Assembly (NCBI GenBank): GCA_947369085.1
Contig: CANBJR010000010.1
Span: 1 to 64,000 of the forward strand
Source: an uncultured Clostridia bacterium
Lineage (GTDB): Bacteria; Bacillota; Clostridia; Oscillospirales; Acutalibacteraceae
Length of the DNA stretch: 64,000 nucleotides
Direction: 5' to 3'
In this document: one piece after another, positions 1-10,794 of the stretch
How the letters are laid out: every line of letters starts with the position of its first letter
How positions within the stretch are numbered: the stretch's first letter is position 1
The notes under the pieces: model-generated
Databases searched by the model: none
What the model saw: only the letters and a program-made list of their open reading frames with translations
What the model was told of the DNA's origin: nothing
Made by a program: the position numbers and the translations under genes

Positions 1-1505
1 TTCTCGTCTTTTCTTCCAATCATTGAGCCTTGTAAACAGACTGCAGGTTCTCCTCTGTGTGTGCAAGTGAGTGTCGGTGAGTAGTTTTCTGTAATGCTGC
101 AAGATGATTTTCCGCCACCCTGATCTACACAAACAACAGCAATACCACCTTGATTACAAGAGGGGTTTCCTCCGTTTAAGTCAAGTGTCCTTGAAGTTTC
201 AGCCTTGTAAAAACCACTGTTCGGATTGTCGGACTTCATTGAATTGCTGTCCTTTGAGCAGATGCAATAGGCTTGCGGTACAAATACAGTCTGATCATTG
301 TTGCAGGACAGCGTTGCTGATTTATTATCCTGAACTAAAGCACCCTTGCCGCCACCGTCACAGCCTGAGCGAATTTTCAAAGTTTTAGGTGTTTCAATGA
401 CAAACGGCTGATTGTTTCCGCCTGTGCCGTAGGTTGAAAGAACTGTGGGAGCTTTGTCAATAGGTCCTGTGTATCTCGTATCCTGACTATGGTTTTCAAA
501 CATCACGGCAGCCGGAACTGTACCGGCACGAATGGTGGGTGAGGTTTCTTCCTCATAGCCTATGCCACGGCTCTTTGCGGAATGTTCCGTGCAAAAGCCT
601 GCCGACTCCAACACACAGGGCGGATGGTGTGCCTCGGCACGGAGTGTGCAGGTCACATCATTTGTAATATCCATTCTGTTTCCGCCTTGGTCATTGAGAA
701 CTATACCATTTCTGCCTGTGGACATTCCGCAGTTCACACCGATTGTCGAAGATACATCTCCTGTCACCTGACCATTGTATCCGTCAAAGCCTGTTGCTCC
801 AATGCAATCTTCAACATCGGTGGGAGTTGTTTTCCTCTGGCTGACGCTCTGCGGAGAATTCCCTGACAGGCTTTTTTGCTCAAATAGTATTTCTCCGGCA
901 CATTCTCCTGCAAAATCTGCGACAAGGTAGATGCGTTTTCTTCGTTGGGGTACTCCCCAATATTGAGCGTCAAAAACTCGCCACGCAATGGAGAACGCAT
1001 CTCCCACGATTTCTCCTGCGTTTGTCCATTTTCCGCTTTCAGGTTGAGATACAGATAAGGTATCGTCTTTGATCTTGCAGATTTCTTCGAGGACTGCCTT
1101 GAAGTCTTCGCCCTTGTTTGACGAGAACGCTCCGGGGACATTTTCCCACACCACAAATCTTGGACATTCGCCATTCGTTTTACACCTCATTTCCTTTACA
1201 ATTCTTACCGCCTCATAAAAGAGGTTACTTCTTGCTCCCGACAGACCGGCTCTTTTTCCTGCAACGCTCATATCCTGGCACGGACTTCCGAAGGTGATTA
1301 TATCAACGGGCGGAAGTTCCGCTCCGTTTAATTTTGATACATCACCACAGTGTTTCATCTGCGGTAGTCTTTTTGTAGTTACACGAATAGGGAACGGTTC
1401 GATTTCCGATGCCCACACAGGTGTAATTCCTGAAAGAAGTCCACCTAAAGGAAAACCTCCCGAGCCGTCAAACAAGCTGCCGAGGGTTAATGCTTTACTG
1501 TTCAT
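1..1505 (-). CDS. DNA cytosine-5 methyltransferase, phage type (3' end beyond window)
   Basis: Reverse-strand frame from ATG at 1505 reads MNSKALTLGSLFDGSGGF...FGSPCQDMSVAGKRAGLSGARS...; the frame near position 1 (VDQGGGKSSCSITENYSPTLTCTHRGEPAVCLQGSMIGRK) is the same. No stop in window, so absent from the ORF track. Confidence 0.85.
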   Translation of the reverse strand, partial: MNSKALTLGSLFDGSGGFPLGGLLSGITPVWASEIEPFPIRVTTKRLPQMKHCGDVSKLNGAELPPVDIITFGSPCQDMSVAGKRAGLSGARSNLFYEAVRIVKEMRCKTNGECPRFVVWENVPGAFSSNKGEDFKAVLEEICKIKDDTLSVSQPESGKWTNAGEIVGDAFSIAWRVFDAQYWGVPQRRKRIYLVADFAGECAGEILFEQKSLSGNSPQSVSQRKTTPTDVEDCIGATGFDGYNGQVTGDVSSTIGVNCGMSTGRNGIVLNDQGGNRMDITNDVTCTLRAEAHHPPCVLESAGFCTEHSAKSRGIGYEEETSPTIRAGTVPAAVMFENHSQDTRYTGPIDKAPTVLSTYGTGGNNQPFVIETPKTLKIRSGCDGGGKGALVQDNKSATLSCNNDQTVFVPQAYCICSKDSNSMKSDNPNSGFYKAETSRTLDLNGGNPSCNQGGIAVVCVDQGGGKSSCSITENYSPTLTCTHRGEPAVCLQGSMIGRKDE

Positions 1506-2748
1506 CAGCACTAACCTCCAAATCATCAAACCTTTTTTTCTGACCGTCTCGCACCACATACACATTTTCAGTTGTACCGACCTGTTCGATATATCTTTTC
1601 ACAATGACATCGCAGTATTTTTCGTCAAGCTCCGATGTGCAGCATATTCTGTTCGTCTGCTCACAGGCAATAAGTGTTGAGCCACTTCCGCCGAATGGGT
1701 CAAGCACTATGCAGTTTGCAACGCTTGAATTCTTTATCGGATATGCAATCAGAGGAACAGGCTTCATTGTGGGGTGGTCGCCGTTTTTCTTCGGCTTGTC
1801 AAACTCCCAGATTGTGGTCTGCTTTCTGTCGGAGTACCATTTGTGCTTTCCGTTCTTCTTCCAGCCGAACAGAACAGGCTCGTGCTGCCACTGATATGGA
1901 CTTCTACCAAGGACGAGGCTCTGCTTTTTCCATATGCAAGTGCCTGATAGATAAAAGCCTGCGTCTGCAAATGCTTTTCTGAAATTTAGTCCCTCTGTAT
2001 CTGCGTGGAAAACATAGATGCTTGCATCATCAGCCATTGCTTTCTCGGTATTTTGGAAAGCATCTAAAAGGAAATGGTAAAACTTATCATTTTCAAGATT
2101 ATCGTTCTTTATTTTTCCGGCACTGCCTTCGTAGTTGACATTGTACGGCGGGTCTGTCACAACAAGGTTTGCTTTCTTGCCGTCCATAAGGCGAGTGTAT
2201 GTATCTTCCTTTGTACTGTCGCCGCAGATAAGTCTGTGATTGCCGAGCAGCCAAAGGTCACCGCTTTTTGTTACTGGCGGTTTCTCAAGCTCACCCTCAA
2301 CATCAAAATCATCATCTTTTACATCATCGTTATCATCGGCAAAAAGCTCTGCGATTTCAGTTTCGTCAAAGCCTGTGAGAGATACATCAAAATCCGAACC
2401 TTGCAAAGACTCAATTTCAACTCTCAAAAGCTCCTCGTCCCATCCGGCATCCATAGCCATACGGTTATCGGCTAAGATGTAGGCTTTCTTTTGTGCATCA
2501 TTCAGGTAATCAACAAACACACAGGGGACTTCTGATATATTTTCTGCCTTTGCAGCTAAAATTCTGCCGTGTCCGGCTATGACATTGAAATCTCTGTCGA
2601 TAATTACGGGATTGATAAAGCCGAACTCACGCAGTGATGAGCGAAGTTTCTTTATCTGCTCATCACTATGGGTTCTTGCATTGTTGATATATGGTATCAG
2701 CTTTTCAACGGGAACAAGCTGCATTTCTGTTGTTGTGTTCATACACAC
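1495..2748 (-). CDS. ParB-like domain + DNA adenine/cytosine-N4 methyltransferase (phage)
   Basis: VPVEKLIPYINNARTHSDEQI ParB-like N-terminus; VVTDPPYNVNYEG motif IV; LDPFGGSGSTLIACEQ motif I. Confidence 0.92.
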   Translation of the reverse strand: MCMNTTTEMQLVPVEKLIPYINNARTHSDEQIKKLRSSLREFGFINPVIIDRDFNVIAGHGRILAAKAENISEVPCVFVDYLNDAQKKAYILADNRMAMDAGWDEELLRVEIESLQGSDFDVSLTGFDETEIAELFADDNDDVKDDDFDVEGELEKPPVTKSGDLWLLGNHRLICGDSTKEDTYTRLMDGKKANLVVTDPPYNVNYEGSAGKIKNDNLENDKFYHFLLDAFQNTEKAMADDASIYVFHADTEGLNFRKAFADAGFYLSGTCIWKKQSLVLGRSPYQWQHEPVLFGWKKNGKHKWYSDRKQTTIWEFDKPKKNGDHPTMKPVPLIAYPIKNSSVANCIVLDPFGGSGSTLIACEQTNRICCTSELDEKYCDVIVKRYIEQVGTTENVYVVRDGQKKRFDDLEVSADEQ

Positions 2749-2899
2749 ACCTCCTGCTTAATAGCGAGTTCAGACCTTTCTCCGCACCGTCAATATCTCC
2801 CGAAAGAGCCTGACCTTTGATTGTGCGGTACTGTTGCTTTGTAAGGTAAGGTCTGTTGTTTTTAAGTTTTTTCATAAATCTGTTTAATCTGAAATTCAT
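2705..2899 (-). CDS. small conserved phage protein
   Basis: MNFRLNRFMKKLKNNRPYLTKQQYRTIKGQALSGDIDGAEKGL; overlaps MTase start. Confidence 0.6.
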   Translation of the reverse strand: MNFRLNRFMKKLKNNRPYLTKQQYRTIKGQALSGDIDGAEKGLNSLLSRRCVYEHNNRNAACSR

Positions 2900-2900
2900 A

Positions 2901-3479
2901 TCAGTTTCCTCTCTTTCTTCTGAGCAACAACTCCATTGTGTCGTTGGGATTGTCCTCAAAAGGAACTGTGCAGTTTTCCTTCACGATGTCATAAATCTCA
3001 TACCAGATGAGATTGGCACTCTTTTGATACTGCTGCGACATCTGCACAAACGGAGAAGTAATAACACCGCCTGTGGTAGGGTGCTTGCCGAGCAATCCGT
3101 AGGTGCTTGTGGCTTCCTCGCACTGAATGTATCTTGCGAATGCCTGAGCATATGCTTCTATCAATCTCGGATTTACCAAACGCTCGCAGCCACGCTCTTT
3201 AAGCCATAGCCATGTTTCTTTGTATATTTCATCAGCGCCGAGCGGAACTCCGTTTTTCTGCCTTGCTGACAGGTAGTCGCTTGGCTTTGGCATATCTGCT
3301 CCCTCAATAACTGCTCCCTCGGGCAAATCCACAGCGTCAAACTCTGTGGGAGTGAGTACGGGCAGATTGTTTTCCATAACCCGCACAGTCTGACCTTTTT
3401 GTATTTTCTCCGCAGCAGACATAGGCTTGTCGCCAGCACGAACTCGTCTGCCGCCACGGTTTGTACCGTCTTTCGCCAT
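2901..3479 (-). CDS. phage terminase small subunit, P27-like
   Basis: GGRRVRAGDKP...; size, fold-like pattern and location next to HNH gene. Confidence 0.75.
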   Translation of the reverse strand: MAKDGTNRGGRRVRAGDKPMSAAEKIQKGQTVRVMENNLPVLTPTEFDAVDLPEGAVIEGADMPKPSDYLSARQKNGVPLGADEIYKETWLWLKERGCERLVNPRLIEAYAQAFARYIQCEEATSTYGLLGKHPTTGGVITSPFVQMSQQYQKSANLIWYEIYDIVKENCTVPFEDNPNDTMELLLRRKRGN

Positions 3480-3600
3480 ATTAAAATCACCTCCGTTTTC
3501 TGTTAGGGTTTAATACCTTGTTTGAACCGCAATTTTTTTGTGTGAACCCCCGGGCCGCTGTCCGGGTAGAAATGTCGTAGAGATTTGACCCGCCCCACGG

Positions 3601-4008
3601 TCACCGTCTTATTTGTCTGTCACCGATTTCAAGGTGAATTTTATTGTGACAGCTTTTGCAAAGTGACATCAGATTACTTTCATCATTCGTTCCGCCTTGT
3701 GACACAGGAATAATATGATGTACTTCATCAACAGGTGTGATTTTACCTTCAACAAGACACCTCTCACACAATGGGTGTGCCGACACGTAACGCTGACGAA
3801 CCCTTCGCCACGCCCTGCCGTACCTGATGTTTACATCAGCTCTGCGCTCATACTTGTTGTAGAGTTTGTTCTGTACTTTCTCGTGCTGTTCACAATACTG
3901 TTTGTCAGTAAGGTTAGGACAGCCGGGGAAGGCACAGGGTCTTTTCGGTTTTCTTGGCAAGTTCCACACCTCCTCAGGGCATAAGAAAAGCCCTGCGGAT
4001 TTCTCCAC
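3601..4008 (-). CDS. HNH endonuclease (phage)
   Basis: CERCLVEGKITPVDEVHHIIPVSQGGTNDESNLMSLCKSCHNKIH. Confidence 0.9.
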   Translation of the reverse strand: MEKSAGLFLCPEEVWNLPRKPKRPCAFPGCPNLTDKQYCEQHEKVQNKLYNKYERRADVNIRYGRAWRRVRQRYVSAHPLCERCLVEGKITPVDEVHHIIPVSQGGTNDESNLMSLCKSCHNKIHLEIGDRQIRR

Positions 4009-4051
4009 AAGGCTCGTTCATTTTCTTTTTGTCTATTATAATAATATCATA

Positions 4052-4528
4052 TCAGCCGACTCTCATTCTATCACATTTACTCTCATCTTGATTTGGAACG
4101 GTTATTTCTTTCAGAGCCAAACTGTGCATACGGTGAATATGCTGCATTGAATAATTCATATCAACCGCAATCTGTTCCCAACTGATAAAGCAAAGATAAC
4201 GCTTTTCAAGAATTGTCTGATACTCAACATTGGGGACTGCTTTAATCACTCCCATAATCTCACGCTTTAAATCCACCAGCCTGTCAATATCCTTGTTGAT
4301 TTCTTCTTGCAAGTCGATAATTTTGCATACTGCGTCAGCCATTGTAGAACCACCGCTGTTCGGACTGTGTGGCATATCCGAAATTGTGGCTGTGCATTTT
4401 GTTGCAAGCTCGTTAAGTGAAGAAACCTGTTGTATTTTAGAGTTTATTCTGTTATCAAGAAATCGTGCCTGACTTAAATATTCCTTTGCTGTCATTTTAG
4501 AAAACCTCCCATATAATAAAACTACCAC
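4052..4528 (-). CDS. DUF1492/sigma-70-like phage regulator
   Basis: MTAKEYLSQARFLDNRINSK...LEKRYLCFISWEQIAVDMNYSMQHIHRMHSLALKEI. Confidence 0.75.
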   Translation of the reverse strand: MVVLLYGRFSKMTAKEYLSQARFLDNRINSKIQQVSSLNELATKCTATISDMPHSPNSGGSTMADAVCKIIDLQEEINKDIDRLVDLKREIMGVIKAVPNVEYQTILEKRYLCFISWEQIAVDMNYSMQHIHRMHSLALKEITVPNQDESKCDRMRVG

Positions 4529-4585
4529 TTCATTGGAGCATAGCGCTTAATCTATGTGATTGCGTTGCCACATTGTTTTCAAAAT

Positions 4586-4876
4586 TCAGTGTTCATCGCA
4601 GGGAGCCTCGATAACGGCTCGCACCTCATCCACCGAGCGCACCACCACGGCAGTACCGCCCGCTGCGAGGATTTTTCGGATTGTCGCTTCCTGGAGTTTC
4701 GTAGGCTTGCCACTCTCGGTCTTTACTTCGAAGCCGAAAAAGCGTCCGTTTATGCAGGCAATAATATCGGGAATGCCCGCCGTCCCGTACATACCGCCGT
4801 GTTCCTTCCAACAGAAGCACCCCGGTACTGTCTTAAGGTACTTAATGATTGCTTTTACAATGTCTGATTCTTTCAT
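4586..4876 (-). CDS. VRR-NUC domain protein
   Basis: MKESDIVKAIIKYLKTVPGCFCWKEHGGMYGTAGIPDIIACINGRFFGFEVKTESGKPTKLQEATIRKI; GxPDI...FEVK nuclease motif. Confidence 0.9.
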   Translation of the reverse strand: MKESDIVKAIIKYLKTVPGCFCWKEHGGMYGTAGIPDIIACINGRFFGFEVKTESGKPTKLQEATIRKILAAGGTAVVVRSVDEVRAVIEAPCDEH

Positions 4877-5066
4877 CTGTTCCAAAAACCTCCGTATTTT
4901 CAACGCTTGGAACACGTGGAACACGAGAAATCCCATTTTCATATGTTTTTTGTAACAAAAATCAAGGTATATAAAAAATTTGTATTATATATAGAGAGAT
5001 AGGATTTTGGTGTTCCAACGTGTTCTTGTGTTCCGAATTTGCTCGTGGAAAGGCTGTCGTGCTTCG

Positions 5067-7556
5067 TCATCCCAGCACCTCTCCGAGCCTTATCCCTGTT
5101 AAAATGCGCCTTTTCGCCATGCGGTCGATGTCCCGTGTCACATTGGGGAATGCCGCCGTGATTTGCTGTACAAAATTCTTTTGGGAGTACGGTTTCAGAC
5201 CGCATTCCTCGCAGTACCCCTTATATGCGTTAAAAAGTTCCGTGGATCCGGCATTATACTCAGCGTCCAGTTCACAATAGTCCTTCACGAACGATAGCAC
5301 GGAATCCGACTCCTCTCGGTACTGTTGCAACTCATCCGCATTGACCTGCGTTTCGGAGAACATATAGTGATTGTTCATCAGCCTACGCAATCCCTCCAAA
5401 GCGAACAGGAAAATGCCGTCTGCCTCCATGCGGAATTTCTCCAGCAGTTCCGGATCGCGCTTATCCTGAGGAACAGTATGATTGAACCGTATAATAATGA
5501 GTCTGCGATAAAATCCCTCGGAGCGGTCACCATAATTCTTCGGTATGCTGTTGCAAGAAAACAGAAGCCTTGCGCTCGACTGAAACGAGAACGGATTCTT
5601 GTTCTTTTTCTCTACGGTCAGATAGTCCTCACCCACAAGAGCTTTGAAGATACCGTTATCGTCAATGTTCTTCGTAGGCAGGTCAGCAAAAATATTCGCC
5701 AGCTTACCGAAGAGTTCAGCGGTCTTAAAGCGTTCGTTCAAAGCCTGCCAGGATACATTGGACACGTTCTGCTTGCCGAGAAGCACATCGTTCAGCACTC
5801 GCAGCAGTACCGATTTTCCCGCTCCGGCAGCACCCACGATAACAAAGCACTTCTGTGCGGAGTTTACGGGGATAAGAAAATAGCCCAGCATCTCCTGTAT
5901 CAGATTTACCTGTTCCATATCGCCACCCATCGACTCCGCAAGGAATTTTTTAAACAGAGGACAATCCGCCTTTTTATCATAGGTCACATTCAGTTGCACC
6001 GTAGAATAATAATCCGGTGTGTGTTCCGTCAGCGTATCCTCCAAGACGTTGTATAAGCCGTTGCGGACATTGATGATGTAGGGATTTGCATTCAATTCTC
6101 TGATATCCCTCTGTACTAAAAGTCGCCACTGCTTCTCTGCGTCAATGATCTGTGACATCTTCGTTTCACGGATCAGCATCTTTTCCTGCACGAGCCGCTG
6201 TGCCTCCATTTCAGACATCTCGACATACACACCGCCACGGTAGCTGAAGTGCTGCTCCGCTGCATAGAACACCTGCTTTTCAACCGACATATCCTTTGCA
6301 AGCACACCGGGAAGAAAACGCAGTCCCTTGTCGGTCGGCTCATACCAATCGGGAATCGCCGTACCTGCTTTGGCTCTCTTTGCGTTCTTGCTTGCCTGGT
6401 ACGCTTTGCTGGCATCCTTGAACACTATGTTCAGCGATTTAAGGAACGAAGCCTTCAGTTTGAAATGGTCACGAATTTCGGAATTTATGATAACATCCGC
6501 TGTCACTACATCCTGGTTATATAGATAATCCGTCACAAACTGTTTTGCAGCCTGCAAATCCTTGATAGCCTCGCCGGTAACAGAGATACCGTGCAGGATA
6601 TCAAGCAGGGCATCCGCACTCATCGGCTGATAGCACCACGCTGCAGGGGACTTTACCGGGCATTCGCCGGTAGCAAACTTCGGACACTTGAATCCCTTTT
6701 CACAGATTGTCTTGCAGGTGATGGGATTTGTGCCACTCTCCAAGAAATGATTGATTTTCTTCTGCGTGTTGCCCTCGCTATATCCGGGATAGGGAGTCGA
6801 CAGGTCGTGTATCATCTTCGTGCCACCCTCAAATGGAGCGAGATTCGTTATCATAGCGTACCAGTCGTGTTCCGATAGAGATGCGGCGTCATCACGACAA
6901 TGCTGCATAAAAACGCACTCTCGCATCACCTGGTCGATACCTTTTTCTGTACCGCTCTTACGCTCCACGGGTAAGAGATCTACCTCCGGCAACACATCCG
7001 ACAACTGTTCCTGCGTGTACTTGCGTTCAGGGTGGAAGCTTACGCAGGTCACTTCAACAGGGCTGTCCTTTTTGCAGTGCATAAATCCCGGAAGCCGCAT
7101 AACCCTCGACTCGTTCACGCACATCGGATCACCGTCAAAGTGCTTTACAAGTTGCGTCTGTATCATACGGAAACGCTCCACCTTCGCAGTCGAATCCATA
7201 AACCAGTACACATGGTAGGATTTCTGTGTTTTCATAATCATAGATGGAGGGAGCGGGAACGCATCAATCTTTTTCTGCTGATCTTCAAAGCTGTCGTTAT
7301 CCATTTCCACGAACTGAGCATTAATTCTTGTAATGGAATCATCATCCTGCCCACCATAATTGACTACAAAAAAGATACCGCGGTTCATGGCGTTGTGATT
7401 TTTAAGCGTATCTTCGATACTCTTGTACTTCCCACATTCACAGGACAGTTTCGACCCTTGGAACACGCCGCCTTTCTTATCGTCAAAGACACGGAAACAG
7501 ACGGTATCGGTCGGATTAAATAGCGAACCGAGTACATCGGTCACCGTAACATTCAT
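5067..7556 (-). CDS. phage/plasmid primase-helicase (D5/P4 type)
   Basis: GAAGAGKSVLLRVLNDVL Walker A, LLFSCNSIPKNYGDRSEGFYRRLIIIRF SF3 motifs. Confidence 0.92.
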   Translation of the reverse strand: MNVTVTDVLGSLFNPTDTVCFRVFDDKKGGVFQGSKLSCECGKYKSIEDTLKNHNAMNRGIFFVVNYGGQDDDSITRINAQFVEMDNDSFEDQQKKIDAFPLPPSMIMKTQKSYHVYWFMDSTAKVERFRMIQTQLVKHFDGDPMCVNESRVMRLPGFMHCKKDSPVEVTCVSFHPERKYTQEQLSDVLPEVDLLPVERKSGTEKGIDQVMRECVFMQHCRDDAASLSEHDWYAMITNLAPFEGGTKMIHDLSTPYPGYSEGNTQKKINHFLESGTNPITCKTICEKGFKCPKFATGECPVKSPAAWCYQPMSADALLDILHGISVTGEAIKDLQAAKQFVTDYLYNQDVVTADVIINSEIRDHFKLKASFLKSLNIVFKDASKAYQASKNAKRAKAGTAIPDWYEPTDKGLRFLPGVLAKDMSVEKQVFYAAEQHFSYRGGVYVEMSEMEAQRLVQEKMLIRETKMSQIIDAEKQWRLLVQRDIRELNANPYIINVRNGLYNVLEDTLTEHTPDYYSTVQLNVTYDKKADCPLFKKFLAESMGGDMEQVNLIQEMLGYFLIPVNSAQKCFVIVGAAGAGKSVLLRVLNDVLLGKQNVSNVSWQALNERFKTAELFGKLANIFADLPTKNIDDNGIFKALVGEDYLTVEKKNKNPFSFQSSARLLFSCNSIPKNYGDRSEGFYRRLIIIRFNHTVPQDKRDPELLEKFRMEADGIFLFALEGLRRLMNNHYMFSETQVNADELQQYREESDSVLSFVKDYCELDAEYNAGSTELFNAYKGYCEECGLKPYSQKNFVQQITAAFPNVTRDIDRMAKRRILTGIRLGEVLG

Positions 7557-7978
7557 GAGTTCACCTCCTCAAAGTATCTAATCTGCATCTTAAGACGCTT
7601 CGCTTCTTCAATCTCTCGTGCGACACCCGACGTTACGCTGCCGAATACCCACATCTCATCGCAAGTCCGAAGGAGGGCAAGTCCGAACATCAGTCCAAGT
7701 TCTCGCTCTTTGGGAATGTTGTCATTAAGTATCTGCGGATACAGAAGGTGGCTTGCTATCGGCATATATCCTTCATCAATTACTCGCCGGCAGTATGTAA
7801 TCGCCGATGCGACATTAGTATCCACATCACCCGCATATTTTGAAGCCACATATATCTTCTTACGGTTCTTGTCTGCATATCGCTTTTTCTGCTTCTGTCG
7901 GTATTCCTTCATTATTCGGCTCATAGCCGACCCTGCGGTTGGATCGGCGTAGCCTTCATTATTTTTGTACATAGTCAA
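7553..7978 (-). CDS. DUF4406 / nucleoside 2-deoxyribosyltransferase-like protein
   Basis: KIYVASKYAGDVDTNVASAITYCRRVIDEGYMPIASHLLYPQ...GLALLRTCDEMWVFG. Confidence 0.8.
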   Translation of the reverse strand: MTMYKNNEGYADPTAGSAMSRIMKEYRQKQKKRYADKNRKKIYVASKYAGDVDTNVASAITYCRRVIDEGYMPIASHLLYPQILNDNIPKERELGLMFGLALLRTCDEMWVFGSVTSGVAREIEEAKRLKMQIRYFEEVNS

Positions 7979-9900
7979 TCCTCCAATTCTTCCATCAATC
8001 CAAAGGTAGGCCCCGCAGATGCCTCCGCAATCAACGGAAGGTCAAACTCCGGGAAAGGCTGTTCTTCCATACAGGCACGGATAAAAATTACCGCTTCTGA
8101 AAGTCTGTTCTCAGGGATAATGAAAGTCAGTTCATCGTGTATCTGAAGAATAGGCTTTAGCCATTTACGTTCTGGCAGTCCGGCAAGTATCCTCGTGATG
8201 GCGAGTTTCAGAATATCCGCCGCTGTCCCTTGAATGGGCGTGTTCAACGAACACCGCTGTGCAAACGACTTCTGTCCCCAATTATCAGAGGTAATGCCGG
8301 GCAGATACCTGCGCCTGCCCAGCCAGGTTTCGGAGTACATACGCCTTGCAGCTTCTGCTTTCGTTTCTTCCTGCCAGGCGGTCAGGCCTTTGTATCCGTG
8401 CTTGAGGTTGAAAAGTATTTCCTCACACTCACTCACGGTTTTTTCAACCCCTGCCTTGAACTTCAATGTTTTCTGCAGTCCTCTTGGGAATAATCCGTAA
8501 AAAGTGCCAAAGTTTACGTTCTTCGCAATCGTCCTGTGTTCCTTGTAATTTTTCGAGTGCTTGTCCTGAGCTTCCTCATAACTCACACCAAAAATAACGC
8601 TGGTTGTGGCGGCGTGTATATCACCGTTTTTGCGGTAGGTGTCAAGCATCTTTTCATCACGACAGTAGAACGCACCAACTCGCAGCTCAATCTGCGAAAA
8701 ATCAAGCGACAGGATAAGACAGCCATCGGGTGCTTTGATAAAGCTACGGACACCGATAGGATCGTTTGTTTTACGAGGCATATTCTGGGCGTTAGGATTA
8801 CGGCAGTTCATCCTTCCGGTATCTGTTGACAGAGCGAACATTTCCGGATGGATACACCCCGTCACGGGATTGATGTATTTAAAATACCCGTCGATATAGG
8901 TGGACTTAATCTTGCCCCACTTGCGGTACTCCTGCACCAACGTGAACAGTTTTGACAGTTCCGGACGATTCGCATCGCACCACTCCTTAAGGAGCGTCAT
9001 GGTCATATCGTCCGCCGCCTCGCGGTTGGTTTCCGTGGTTTTCAAAATCGGCAGTCCCAGGTCTTTATACAGATAATTTTTGAATGCCTGTGTTGAGCAG
9101 TTCGCTCCTATATTCACATCGTCGATAATGAATTCTATCTTCTTGCGGATACGTTTCATTTCGGATTCAGCCTCGCTTTTTCGTTCCTGCATTAGTGGGA
9201 GGTTGACCGGAACGCCGTTGCATTTCATTATGCCGAGGTACACAGCGGTTGGACTTTCGATTTCTTCTACGATGTATCTGTGTTTCGGAAGGTAGCGGTC
9301 AAACCAGTCATTGAATTTGTGGTAGAGCCGAAGAGCAAAGTCAGAGTCAGCGGAGCCGTAGCGGACGGTTTCCACATTCTGTGCATCCAGTTCGTCAAAG
9401 TGCTTTCCGTCCGTAACGCTCGAAAATGACGGAAGTGGTTCACCGAACAGTTCCTCCGCCAGACGTTTCAGACCACTCTCGTTCAGCTTTCGAAATTCGT
9501 AGGTGCTTTTCAGACTCATCTGCGAAGCACAAATCGTGTCATATACAGGAGCCTGTATAACAATGCCCCTTGCATACGCCATCGAAGATTCAAAGGCGAT
9601 GTTGTGGGCAATCTTTATAATCGATTTATCTATGAGGAATGCCGTCAAAAATTCAAAGAAGGCATCCTTATCTATATTCGTGCCGATACGGTGGGCAACG
9701 GGGACATATACGCCCGTACCTTCCTTAACGGAGAAGGAGCATCCGACAATATGTGCCTTTGCTGGATCAAGTGACGCCTTGTCCTCCTTGCGGTACGGAT
9801 CATCCGGAGCAGTTTCAAAGTCAAATGCGACAATACGGTTGCCACCGATGTAATCCCGTATCCCGTCAACAGTGGTCACGCATTTATATTCTGTATTCAT
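7975..9900 (-). CDS. family A DNA polymerase with 3'-5' exonuclease domain (phage)
   Basis: FDFETAPDDPYR exo motif; LSLDFSQIELRVGAFYC, NTPIQGTAADILKLA, QIHDELTF. Confidence 0.95.
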   Translation of the reverse strand: MNTEYKCVTTVDGIRDYIGGNRIVAFDFETAPDDPYRKEDKASLDPAKAHIVGCSFSVKEGTGVYVPVAHRIGTNIDKDAFFEFLTAFLIDKSIIKIAHNIAFESSMAYARGIVIQAPVYDTICASQMSLKSTYEFRKLNESGLKRLAEELFGEPLPSFSSVTDGKHFDELDAQNVETVRYGSADSDFALRLYHKFNDWFDRYLPKHRYIVEEIESPTAVYLGIMKCNGVPVNLPLMQERKSEAESEMKRIRKKIEFIIDDVNIGANCSTQAFKNYLYKDLGLPILKTTETNREAADDMTMTLLKEWCDANRPELSKLFTLVQEYRKWGKIKSTYIDGYFKYINPVTGCIHPEMFALSTDTGRMNCRNPNAQNMPRKTNDPIGVRSFIKAPDGCLILSLDFSQIELRVGAFYCRDEKMLDTYRKNGDIHAATTSVIFGVSYEEAQDKHSKNYKEHRTIAKNVNFGTFYGLFPRGLQKTLKFKAGVEKTVSECEEILFNLKHGYKGLTAWQEETKAEAARRMYSETWLGRRRYLPGITSDNWGQKSFAQRCSLNTPIQGTAADILKLAITRILAGLPERKWLKPILQIHDELTFIIPENRLSEAVIFIRACMEEQPFPEFDLPLIAEASAGPTFGLMEELED

Positions 9901-9979
9901 GCATATTCTCTCCTATGGGAATAACCGGAGGAGCATTGAACCCCTCCGGACATTCCGGTGTTCTCTTTATTTTTGTTCC

Positions 9980-10729
9980 TTAATTCAACGGTTCAATAAT
10001 TTCTCCCGTTTCAGGGTCAACCATCGGCTCGTCATCCACGAAGGATGTCGGGGTAAGATTGGCTGCATATGCTTTTACCGTTTCCGTTACGCCTGCCACT
10101 GCAGTACGTTCCTCAACCGTCAGCATACGCACGAAAGTAAAGACCGCTTGGGTGAATACGATGCCGGAAGCGTTGGTAGCCTTTTTCAGTGCGATTTTTG
10201 TGACTGCCTGGTTTAACTTTCGTCCACGTGAAAGTTGGCTCTTCACATAATTTGTGAATGACTTAAGCGACCCGGTCGGTAGAGAAAGCGTAATGGGGAA
10301 CAGTTCTCCCTCACGCAGTATATAAAGCATTCGCTTATTCTTACACAGCTTGCTCTGACCATCACCGCTGCCGAACTTGTTATACGGGCAGTCAGCGCAA
10401 TTTCCACCGGGATTGCCGATACCAGTCACACCATCAAAAGAGCCGCAGTCGGGAGGATTATTCCCACCCGTGTACTTGTCGTGGTAGTAGGCATAAGCCG
10501 GATGGTTGTAGACAATGACGCCGGTGATGTCCTTCACCATCTCCGTCTCATCGCTCTCAGCGGATGGAAGCTCGAAGGCTGTGCCGCCACCTGCGGGTAG
10601 CTTCACACGGTCAAAGGAAAACTCAAGCCCCTGGCAATCTTCCGCCAATGCCTCGTTCAATACATTCTGATTTGCCAATACAGCGAATCCTTCGTTCACT
10701 GCGAGTTCGTTGTTATTCTTTTCTGACAT
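9980..10729 (-). CDS. conserved phage protein of the replication module
   Basis: Full ORF with CGSFDG...GNCADCPYNKFGS Cys cluster; operon context. Confidence 0.6.
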   Translation of the reverse strand: MSEKNNNELAVNEGFAVLANQNVLNEALAEDCQGLEFSFDRVKLPAGGGTAFELPSAESDETEMVKDITGVIVYNHPAYAYYHDKYTGGNNPPDCGSFDGVTGIGNPGGNCADCPYNKFGSGDGQSKLCKNKRMLYILREGELFPITLSLPTGSLKSFTNYVKSQLSRGRKLNQAVTKIALKKATNASGIVFTQAVFTFVRMLTVEERTAVAGVTETVKAYAANLTPTSFVDDEPMVDPETGEIIEPLN

Positions 10730-10794
10730 GATCTATGTCCTCCTATGAAATGAAATAGTTTTGTTTTTGTATTGTTGCAGTGCTATCCATGCAC

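Noticed and set aside
764-1174. Minus-strand 136-aa ORF in the track
   Set aside because: Out-of-frame shadow inside the continuous Dcm frame 1-1505; composition is Arg/Ser/Lys-rich without family motifs.
5325-6056. 243-aa plus-strand ORF
   Set aside because: Antisense to the primase-helicase, no recognisable motifs; same reasoning applied to 15164-15796, 16361-17035, 17602-18189 and 47168-47824.
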